Assembly: GCA_900319595.1 (NCBI GenBank)
Contig: ONOZ01000076.1
Coordinates: 1-5,627, forward strand
Reading direction: 5' to 3'
Source of the DNA: an uncultured Bacteroidales bacterium
GTDB lineage: Bacteria > Bacteroidota > Bacteroidia > Bacteroidales > P3
Length of the DNA: 5,627 nucleotides
Part shown: piece after piece, positions 1 to 4,815 of the stretch
Position numbering within the stretch: the stretch's first letter is position 1
How the letters are laid out: every line of letters begins with the position of its first letter
Program-made: the position numbers and the translations under genes
The notes under the pieces: model-generated
What the model was told of the DNA's origin: nothing
What the model saw: only the letters and a program-made list of their open reading frames with translations
Databases searched by the model: none

Positions 1-60
1 ATACATAAAGATTTAGTACAATGCAGTTTTAGATGTTATTTAAGTATTTGGGATACGATA
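1..60. other. Non-coding flank downstream of the flavin reductase
   Basis: AT-rich sequence up to the flavin reductase stop codon at 61-63. No reading frame of note, no hairpin with a T-tract and no recognised site was seen on either strand. Confidence 0.4.
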
Positions 61-705
61 TTATTTAATTTTTTTACCGTCAGAAAACGCGTTGCCAACC
101 TTTTCTCCAACGACACGATAATAATGCTTACTACTATCGTACATAATAGGCTCCATCTTACTCAAATCAATGTTTCCGTCTGCATCAAGTATAGATTCCT
201 CGGCTTGCATATTCACTATTTCTCCTACAACTCTGGCACCACCTTTACCATCTTCTACAAACTCCACAACCTTACACTCAACCGTTAGTGGATATTCGTT
301 AATGACGGGAGCATCTACAAATTTGCTTTTTGTTACAGTCATACCCGCCTTTGCGATTTTGTTAGGTTCTTGTTTTGCAGATACAACACCAAAATAATCA
401 CTTTCTACGACGTGTTTTTTGTCAGCAAATGATACGGTGAATGCCTTTTTCAATCTGATATTTTCAGTTGTTTGATGTGCAGACAATTCAAAAGTTATGT
501 GTTTTCCACCACATTGTCCTCCCCAAGCAGCATTCATTGCATCAGGGTTGCCATTTGCGTCATAAGTTGCTATAATCAATACAGGCAACGGAGTAATGAC
601 GACTTTGTTACTAAAATTCTTTTTTGTGTTTTGCATAGTTGATTGTGCATTTAATGTTGCTACACTTATGATTAAAGTGCTGAATATTACCAATAATCTT
701 TTCAT
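61..705 (-). CDS. Flavin reductase / flavoredoxin family protein with N-terminal signal peptide
   Basis: Predicted FMN-binding protein of 214 residues in the flavin reductase-like (split-barrel, COG1853-type) family, which binds FMN and takes part in flavin or electron-transfer reactions; the partner cannot be told from sequence. The family core is complete: 'PLPVLIIATYDANGNPDAMN' at residues 39-58, 'AWGG' at 60-63, 'HQTTENIR' at 77-84, 'SDYFGVVS' at 102-109, 'DAPVINEYPLTVECK' at 131-145, and 'YRVVGEKVGNAFSDGKK' near the C-terminus. The odd part is residues 1-21, a typical Bacteroidota signal peptide (KR, hydrophobic stretch, then NAQ), whereas relatives are normally cytoplasmic and begin near residue 28. 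The frame stays open 40 codons further upstream, but the predicted -7 promoter element lies inside that extension, so the ATG at 705 was chosen. An internal ATG at 636 would give a cytoplasmic form. Transcribed divergently from the CDF transporter. Family call firm; location and substrate uncertain. Confidence 0.9.
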   Translation of the reverse strand: MKRLLVIFSTLIISVATLNAQSTMQNTKKNFSNKVVITPLPVLIIATYDANGNPDAMNAAWGGQCGGKHITFELSAHQTTENIRLKKAFTVSFADKKHVVESDYFGVVSAKQEPNKIAKAGMTVTKSKFVDAPVINEYPLTVECKVVEFVEDGKGGARVVGEIVNMQAEESILDADGNIDLSKMEPIMYDSSKHYYRVVGEKVGNAFSDGKKIK

Positions 706-790
706 TGCTATAATTTTTAAAATTTGTAATGAAAAAATACAAAAAAAACTTATATAGGCAAAACTTCGTAAAAAATACTCAAAAATATGT

Positions 791-822
791 ATTGTCAAAT
801 ATAATAATATTGTATAATTTTG
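791..822 (+). promoter_or_regulatory. Bacteroidota-type promoter for the CDF transporter gene
   Basis: A plus-strand -7 element TAATTTTG (815-822) fits TAnnTTTG, with ATTG (791-794) 20 bp upstream, one base off the -33 consensus. Transcription would start near 828-830, giving a leader of about 25 nt with no Shine-Dalgarno sequence before the ATG at 854. It occupies almost the same DNA as the flavin reductase promoter on the other strand. Confidence 0.5.
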
Positions 823-826
823 CAAT
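796..826 (-). promoter_or_regulatory. Bacteroidota-type promoter for the flavin reductase gene
   Basis: On the minus strand a -7 element TATATTTG (803 to 796) fits TAnnTTTG exactly. It is preceded after 19 bp by ATTG (826 to 823), one base off the TTTG -33 consensus. This would start transcription near 790 and leave a leader of about 85 nt before the ATG at 705. A second TAnnTTTG match, TATTTTTG (787 to 780), lies just downstream but has no well-placed -33 element. Confidence 0.5.
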
Positions 827-828
827 AT
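807..828. promoter_or_regulatory. Candidate operator: 22-bp imperfect palindrome
   Basis: Perfect 6-bp outer arms, ATATTG (807-812) and CAATAT (823-828), enclose a partly symmetric AT-rich centre. Comparing the sequence with its own reverse complement gives 18 of 22 matching positions. It covers the whole -7 element of the transporter promoter and the -33 element of the flavin reductase promoter, where a dimeric repressor would block both. Size and AT-richness recall Fur/Zur-type boxes, but no exact consensus is matched, and AT-rich DNA produces such palindromes fairly often by chance. Confidence 0.35.
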
Positions 829-853
829 AAAATTTATTAAAACTATACAAGCA

Positions 854-1822
854 ATGGAAGAAAAACATATACATAGCCACGAGTGCGGACATCACCATAG
901 CCATCATATTCACCATGGCCATCACCACCATCATCACGCCGAGGTAAATTCAAGTAATTTGAATAAAGCGTTCATGTGGGGCATTGGGTTGAATACAGCG
1001 TTTGTTATAATAGAGTTTATAATAGGCTTTCTCTCCAATTCTGTAGGTTTAATATCTGATGCAGGTCATAATTTGAGCGATGTAGCCTCGTTAATACTTG
1101 CATTGATGGCTTTTAGAGTTGCAAAAATTCATTCAAATAACAAATACACATATGGATATAAGAAAATGACGATACACGTTTCGCTTATCAATGCCGTAAT
1201 TTTGCTTGTAGCTGTGGCTTTTATTATTATTGAGTCTATACATAAGTTGTTTGTTATCGAAGTTGTTGAAGGCAAGATGATAAGTATAACTGCCGCGATA
1301 GGAGTATTGGTAAATGGACTGACGGCATGGCTATTTATGAAAGACAAAGAAAAAGACCTTAACGTAAAAGGTGCTTATCTTCATATGGCAGCCGATGCTT
1401 TGGTGTCTATTGGTGTGGTTGTGTCTGGTGTGATAATAATGCTTACGGGAATGTATTGGATAGACGGTATTATAGGACTTATTGTTGCAGCAATTATAGT
1501 TTTCTCTACTTTAGATTTATTGAAAAATTCTACTCGTTTAGCATTGGACGGAGTACCTCAGGGTATTGATATAGACGAAATTACTGCTGGTATCAAGCAA
1601 ATAGAGAATGTAAAAGATATTCATCATATTCATGTTTGGGCAATCTCGACTACCGAAAATTCTTTGACTGCCCATATAAAGATAGACAATATTAACGACT
1701 GGGAACAGACAAAACGTAAAATTAAAGATTATTTAAAACACCACCATATCTCACATTGTACATTGGAAACAGAATTTTCTGATAGCGATTGTAACGAAAA
1801 AAAATGCTATTGTAGTGAATAA
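854..1822 (+). CDS. Cation diffusion facilitator (CDF) zinc-type efflux transporter, CzcD/ZitB-like
   Basis: Inner-membrane metal/proton antiporter of 322 residues that should export Zn2+ and perhaps related divalent cations from the cytoplasm. Residues 1-30 contain 16 histidines, a likely cytoplasmic metal-binding extension. Six membrane segments follow at roughly 37-60, 64-88, 107-128, 143-162, 174-199 and 203-222. The transport site is visible as H72-N-L-S-D76 in segment 2 (with D69 in 'SDAGH') and H177-M-A-A-D181 in segment 5. Two HxxxD pairs are typical of zinc-selective members. The cytoplasmic domain (about 224-305) carries the family motif 'HHIHVWAIS' (257-265). The C-terminus ends in a Cys-containing tail with C313, C318 and C320. 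Length is normal for the family. It is monocistronic, reads away from the flavin reductase and converges on the nitroreductase; its last codons belong to a 21-bp tandem repeat. Family is near certain, zinc preference likely. Confidence 0.96.
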   Translation: MEEKHIHSHECGHHHSHHIHHGHHHHHHAEVNSSNLNKAFMWGIGLNTAFVIIEFIIGFLSNSVGLISDAGHNLSDVASLILALMAFRVAKIHSNNKYTYGYKKMTIHVSLINAVILLVAVAFIIIESIHKLFVIEVVEGKMISITAAIGVLVNGLTAWLFMKDKEKDLNVKGAYLHMAADALVSIGVVVSGVIIMLTGMYWIDGIIGLIVAAIIVFSTLDLLKNSTRLALDGVPQGIDIDEITAGIKQIENVKDIHHIHVWAISTTENSLTAHIKIDNINDWEQTKRKIKDYLKHHHISHCTLETEFSDSDCNEKKCYCSE

Positions 1823-1890
1823 AAAAATAATCACAGTGATTAAAAAAATTATTGTGGTGAATAAAAAAATAATCACTGTGATTACTAAAT
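1807..1890. repeat. Four-unit 21-bp tandem repeat at the convergent gene junction
   Basis: Four contiguous 21-bp units are present: 1807-1827, 1828-1848, 1849-1869 and 1870-1890. Units 1 and 3 share TATTGTrGTGAAT followed by seven A and differ at only two positions over the whole unit (their first base and the r). Units 2 and 4 share TAATCACwGTGATTA and diverge only in the tail. The repeat is therefore also a 42-bp two-fold repeat, with a 20-bp exact match between 1815-1834 and 1857-1876. The palindromic cores of units 2 and 4 (1828-1842 and 1870-1884) are exact reverse complements of each other over 15 bp. Unit 1 lies in the transporter gene and supplies its final codons (Tyr-Cys-Ser-Glu-stop). 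Confidence 0.9.
1821..1884 (-). terminator. Tandem terminator-like hairpins downstream of the nitroreductase
   Basis: Read on the minus strand, the palindrome TAATCACAGTGATTA (1884 to 1870) is followed directly by seven T (1869 to 1863). A second one, TAATCACTGTGATTA (1842 to 1828), is again followed by seven T (1827 to 1821). Each resembles a weak, AT-rich intrinsic terminator placed just after the nitroreductase stop at 1893. On the plus strand the two palindromes can pair with each other as a 15-bp stem with a 27-nt loop, but no good T-tract follows, so termination of the transporter transcript is less convincing. Confidence 0.5.
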
Positions 1891-1892
1891 CC

Positions 1893-2426
1893 TTATTTTA
1901 TAACTCTATAATAATGCTCTTTTCGAGGTAGAGCGTTTGCAGGATTTTTGATAGGATAGCCCAATGCAATGGCTCCGATGCCGATAACGTTTTGTGGAAG
2001 TCCGAATTCTTTAATCAATTCTTTGCCTTCCTTAGTTTCAAACATCTCTTTCTCTCTGTTAATCCAGCAAGAACCTAAACCAATTGAGTATGCAGCATTC
2101 ATCATATTGCCTAAAATCAAACTTCCATTTTGAATAGTGTTTGGATTTTCACTCAACGGCGAGCCAAAAACAAGAACTATTGTTGGAGCATCATAATATG
2201 GATTGGTATCTACTCCCATAATTGTAGCATTCATACGAATTAGTTTATCCATAACTTCTTTATTCTGAACTGCAACTATCCATAAATCTTGCTTATTGTG
2301 TCCAGTTGGAGCGTATGTACCTGCCTCCATAACAGCAATCAGTTCTTCGTCTTTTATTTGTTCGCTTTTGTATTTTCTTATGCTTCGTCTGCTTTTTAAT
2401 GCCAGTAAAACCTGATTGTCTATCAT
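1893..2426 (-). CDS. Nitroreductase family protein (FMN-dependent oxidoreductase)
   Basis: Predicted cytoplasmic FMN-dependent NAD(P)H oxidoreductase of 177 residues in the nitroreductase superfamily, whose members reduce nitroaromatics, quinones or flavins; the natural substrate is not evident. The N-terminal FMN-phosphate motif 'SRRSIRKYK' is at residues 12-20. 'EAGTYAPTGHNKQ' (34-46) matches the conserved 'A.yAPSg.N.Q' loop, with Asp where many members have Pro after NxQ. 'LGSCWI' (117-122) and 'GIGAIALGYP' (149-158) are the usual C-terminal core motifs. There is no signal peptide. Length is at the short end of the family but all core motifs are present. The frame extends seven codons upstream to a TTG at 2447, but that codon overlaps the -7 promoter element, so the ATG at 2426 is preferred. 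It lies 48 bp downstream of the 676-residue gene but has its own promoter element. Confidence 0.93.
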   Translation of the reverse strand: MIDNQVLLALKSRRSIRKYKSEQIKDEELIAVMEAGTYAPTGHNKQDLWIVAVQNKEVMDKLIRMNATIMGVDTNPYYDAPTIVLVFGSPLSENPNTIQNGSLILGNMMNAAYSIGLGSCWINREKEMFETKEGKELIKEFGLPQNVIGIGAIALGYPIKNPANALPRKEHYYRVIK

Positions 2427-2444
2427 ATTACCATATATTTTATG

Positions 2445-2452
2445 CAAAGATA
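2445..2452 (-). promoter_or_regulatory. -7 promoter element of the nitroreductase gene
   Basis: TATCTTTG on the minus strand (2452 to 2445) is a full TAnnTTTG match, identical to the -7 element of the 676-residue gene. The spacing predicts a leader of only about 10-15 nt before the ATG at 2426. No clear TTTG lies 19-21 bp upstream; the nearest candidate there is CTTT. The element settles the start codon choice, because an upstream TTG start at 2447 would fall within it. Confidence 0.6.
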
Positions 2453-2474
2453 CAAAAAGTTTTTCAAATAAAAG

Positions 2475-4505
2475 TTAAAGTATTAACAATTTTTTATAAG
2501 ATGCATTATCAATGGTGATATTTATATGATAGGTGCCACTAGGTAAATCTCCCACATATATTTTTGCACTTCCTACATTAGTTATTCGTTTTACTATTTG
2601 TCCTATCTGATTATATATGATAACTGCAGAAGGTTGCTTTTTACTTTTAATTGTAAAGAAATCGCTTGTAGGATTTGGATAAAGATTTATCTGTTCATCA
2701 TTGTTTGCAATACCTTCTATGCCTGAATCATTTTTCTGTATTATAACTTGTTTAGCAGGAGTTCCATCTTCTTGCAAAATACGAGCAGGAGTGCTTGAGA
2801 TTTGATAATTTTGTGGCTCTATGACAATAACATTTGTTAGAGTTATACTTGAGAAGTTGGCTATAGCACAGGTAAGATCATTGCTAATACTAATATTTGC
2901 TCCATCAATGGTAAGATTTTCATTACCAACACCTGCTATTCCATAATCATTATTGTTACAGTCAAGATTTATGTTACAATCCTTAATAAGCAAGTTGCCA
3001 CGTACTATCGCAATACCTCTAGCATTCAATGTCCCACTACCGTCTGAAGAGGTTATAGTAACATTATGTTCCCTATCGTAAAGAAAATGGAATACAGTCC
3101 CAGTGTTTTCGCCTATTAAATTTATAGTAAAATTGTATCCCTCTACCTTACCCATGATTGTTGCATTGTTTAATGTCAGAGTCCTTGTTGTTGGATCAAA
3201 AGAAACTTTGCCATCATCTAAAACATCATCTTTGTTTAAGTCAGATACCAATACACCATTACTTACGTATAAATCGTATCCTTTCTTTATTATAACTTGT
3301 TGAGCAGGTGTTCCATATTCATTTAAAATAGCAGAATACTCACCCCCAGAAGGAATGCCTATTTGATAATTATGTGGTTGTACAACAGTAACATCTGTTA
3401 ATGTGATATTTGAAAAACCACCTATTGCAGCTCCTACGACGTTATTACTATTAATATGAATATTTGCATGGTCTATTGTAAGATTAGCGTTCTCACCGTT
3501 ACCACCTATTCCATCTATGGCTTGTTCGTCTAAGTTTATGTTACAATTCTTAATAAGCAGGTCTCCTTTTCTTATAGAAAGACTATGCGTGTTTAATGTT
3601 CCACTACCATCAGAAGATGTTATAGTAATACTATCTTCCAAACTAGAATTAAAATGGATATAATCAACATTGTTTTCACCTTGCAAGTTTATGATTAAAT
3701 TCTTACAATAGGTTGCATCTATACCAGCGGTTGTTGCATTATTTAGTGTTAGGGTGTTTGTAGTAGGGTCAAAAGAAACTTTTCCATCACCTAAAACATT
3801 GTCCTTGTTTTCGTCTCTTACCGATACATCTCCTATATTTATACCATAAGCACTTTCTATTCGCAGAATAGTAACACGTCCAGCAATACCCTCTGCATAT
3901 TCAGAATCGTTTTCATTTCTCCAAACCAAGACAAGTTTATAAACAGAGTTTGGATTAGGATTGTCTATTTCCAGTGCAAAACGATCATTAACCCCAGCAA
4001 ATCTACCATCTTGATTGAAATACAATAGACCTTCTGTGTATGGACTAGTATTGGAGCCACAATAGTACGGAGCATTACTAGATGCTGAAGGTTGAAATAC
4101 GGTATCTTCAGGAACAAAGAAAATAGACAGATAGTCATAATACCAAAGACCTCCTCCATATCCATTAATGTCTACACTGATGTAAAATCGTATTTTAGGA
4201 GCGTTACCTGTATTTATCTTTCTTTCTGCAATAATAGCACAAGGATGTCCTACTGTGTTATACGACGTATCAAGAGCAGGAGATGCTTTTCCTATCAAGA
4301 TGTCACTGCGATAACTGAATTTAAAAGTTGCAGTTTGATTATCAATGTCTTGCACATCTCTGACAACCCAATGATCGTTATCCCATAAAAAAGCTGGTGT
4401 ATAAGGCAAAGTTGCAACAGAGTCACTGAATTGAGCCCAAAGCTCACTACCGAAGTTGATTGCTAATAAGCAAACTAACGTTAAAGTTGTAATTATTCTT
4501 TTCAT
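2475..4505 (-). CDS. Secreted repeat protein with type IX secretion C-terminal sorting domain
   Basis: Predicted 676-residue exported protein, probably delivered to the cell surface or medium by the type IX system. Residues 1-25 form a signal peptide ending 'ELWAQ'. Residues 26-220 are a domain I do not recognise, beta-rich in appearance, with Trp/Tyr-rich stretches ('GGGLWYYDYLSIFFVPEDT', 117-135; 'YKLVLVWRNEND', 189-200). Two copies of a roughly 190-residue repeat follow (about 222-408 and 412-591), each starting with 'DGKVSFDPTTxTLTLNNAT' and containing 'TITSSDGSGTLN', 'LLIKxCNINLD', 'NLTID.ANI' and 'TPAxQVIIxK'. This signature occurs in many Bacteroidota surface proteins and suggests stacked beta-strands, possibly a beta-helix. 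Residues 604-676 are the sorting domain: 'INLYPNPTSDFFTI', 'IYNQIGQIVKR', 'LPSGTYHINI' and a terminal 'KKLLIL'. No catalytic motif was seen. Adhesion or glycan binding is a guess. It has its own promoter. Confidence 0.9.
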   Translation of the reverse strand: MKRIITTLTLVCLLAINFGSELWAQFSDSVATLPYTPAFLWDNDHWVVRDVQDIDNQTATFKFSYRSDILIGKASPALDTSYNTVGHPCAIIAERKINTGNAPKIRFYISVDINGYGGGLWYYDYLSIFFVPEDTVFQPSASSNAPYYCGSNTSPYTEGLLYFNQDGRFAGVNDRFALEIDNPNPNSVYKLVLVWRNENDSEYAEGIAGRVTILRIESAYGINIGDVSVRDENKDNVLGDGKVSFDPTTNTLTLNNATTAGIDATYCKNLIINLQGENNVDYIHFNSSLEDSITITSSDGSGTLNTHSLSIRKGDLLIKNCNINLDEQAIDGIGGNGENANLTIDHANIHINSNNVVGAAIGGFSNITLTDVTVVQPHNYQIGIPSGGEYSAILNEYGTPAQQVIIKKGYDLYVSNGVLVSDLNKDDVLDDGKVSFDPTTRTLTLNNATIMGKVEGYNFTINLIGENTGTVFHFLYDREHNVTITSSDGSGTLNARGIAIVRGNLLIKDCNINLDCNNNDYGIAGVGNENLTIDGANISISNDLTCAIANFSSITLTNVIVIEPQNYQISSTPARILQEDGTPAKQVIIQKNDSGIEGIANNDEQINLYPNPTSDFFTIKSKKQPSAVIIYNQIGQIVKRITNVGSAKIYVGDLPSGTYHINITIDNASYKKLLIL
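2478..2696 (-). other. Type IX secretion (Por) C-terminal sorting domain
   Basis: These bases encode residues 604-676 of the 676-residue protein. The order of motifs is diagnostic for type A sorting domains: 'LYPNPTSDFF', then 'VIIYNQIGQIVKR', then 'LPSGTYHINI', then a basic-hydrophobic C-terminus. It implies that the genome encodes the Por/type IX translocon, which is not in this window. Confidence 0.9.
2733..3272 (-). repeat. Internal protein repeat, copy 2 (residues 412-591)
   Basis: Second copy of the intragenic duplication. It begins 'LYVSNGVLVSDLNKDDVLDD' and ends 'TPAKQVIIQK'. The longest blocks shared with copy 1 are 'DGKVSFDPTT', 'TLTLNNAT' and 'TITSSDGSGTLN'. DNA similarity remains obvious over the first 40 or so bases of the coding repeat, while the middle has diverged and carries small length differences. 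Confidence 0.85.
3282..3842 (-). repeat. Internal protein repeat, copy 1 (residues 222-408)
   Basis: First copy of the intragenic duplication, from 'INIGDVSVRDENKDNVLGDG' to 'TPAQQVIIKK'. Equivalent blocks in the two copies are offset by 189-191 residues, so the unit is conserved in length with only small indels. Copy 1 is slightly longer in the segment before 'NLTIDHANIHI', which contains 'GGNGENA'. Confidence 0.85.
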
Positions 4506-4530
4506 ATCGTTACTGTTTTTAATTATTTTG

Positions 4531-4562
4531 CAAAGATATAAAAAACTAATTTATACTGCAAA
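4531..4562 (-). promoter_or_regulatory. Consensus Bacteroidota promoter for the 676-residue secreted protein
   Basis: On the minus strand TTTG (4562 to 4559) is followed after 20 bp by TATCTTTG (4538 to 4531). Both elements match the Bacteroidota -33/-7 consensus exactly, making this the best promoter in the window. Transcription would begin near 4524 and give a leader of about 20 nt before the ATG at 4505, without a Shine-Dalgarno sequence. Confidence 0.75.
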
Positions 4563-4656
4563 CTTTTTTACAAAAAAATCCAAAAGTAAAATCTCTTGGT
4601 AGCGAGGAGTAAATAAATTCTTTTGTTATACTATATATATAATGAATAAGGCAACA

Positions 4657-4785
4657 CCTCTAAACGATGTTTTTTTTAAATTTTTTATAAAAATATATAA
4701 GAAATTCATAATTTGTTTTTATTTTTGCTTTTGGAAAATACATTATATGAGGCAATGGTCATATGATGTATTAAATGTTTAGAGG
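4657..4785. repeat. 9-bp inverted repeat flanking the putative protease promoter
   Basis: CCTCTAAAC at 4657-4665 and its exact reverse complement GTTTAGAGG at 4777-4785 face each other across 111 bp. Allowing a one-base gap, the match extends by AT on the inner side. The candidate -7 element (4720-4727) lies between the arms and the protease ATG (4816) lies 30 bp beyond the right arm. Possible roles are recombination sites for an invertible promoter, or a long-range RNA stem if transcription starts upstream of 4657. Chance is also possible at this length. Confidence 0.4.
4720..4727 (+). promoter_or_regulatory. Candidate -7 element for the S8 protease gene
   Basis: TATTTTTG matches TAnnTTTG and is the best plus-strand candidate upstream of the protease. 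The region 19-21 bp upstream contains only A/T bases and no TTTG, so the promoter would be weak or activator-dependent. The predicted leader is about 80 nt, longer than for the other genes here. Confidence 0.4.
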
Positions 4786-4815
4786 ATAAATAATTAACCA
4801 AAAATATTAAAACAT

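Larger units (their letters stand above)
4506..4815. other. AT-rich intergenic region between two divergent exported-protein genes
   Basis: This 310-bp gap holds a near-consensus minus-strand promoter (4531-4562), a candidate plus-strand -7 element (4720-4727), a 9-bp inverted repeat (4657-4665 and 4777-4785) and long A/T runs around 4671-4700. No coding sequence, tRNA or insertion sequence remnant was recognised in it on either strand. Confidence 0.7.

Noticed and set aside
170..397. Plus-strand open frame opposite the flavin reductase
   Set aside because: Ser/Thr/Pro-rich antisense translation with no family signal; the opposite strand encodes a complete conserved family core.
1129..1347. 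Minus-strand open frame opposite the CDF transporter
   Set aside because: Antisense to transmembrane segments 3-4 of the transporter; hydrophobicity is a by-product of the sense strand.
1807..1890. Short CRISPR array
   Set aside because: Units are directly contiguous with no spacers, and each is only 21 bp.
2427..2447. Seven-codon N-terminal extension of the nitroreductase from a TTG start at 2447
   Set aside because: The TTG lies in the TATCTTTG promoter element and would precede the transcription start; the ATG at 2426 gives the usual family N-terminus.
3188..3815. Calcium-binding (dockerin or EF-hand-like) loops in 'DENKDNVLGDG' and 'DLNKDDVLDDG'
   Set aside because: The DxNxDxxxxD spacing resembles a calcium loop, but I recall the matching position in related Bacteroidota repeat proteins varying in its acidic residues, and no paired helix is evident.
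3965..4388. Open frames on both strands (3965-4165 minus, 4092-4388 plus) within the 676-residue gene
   Set aside because: Low-complexity translations without motifs, fully contained in a well-supported secreted-protein gene.
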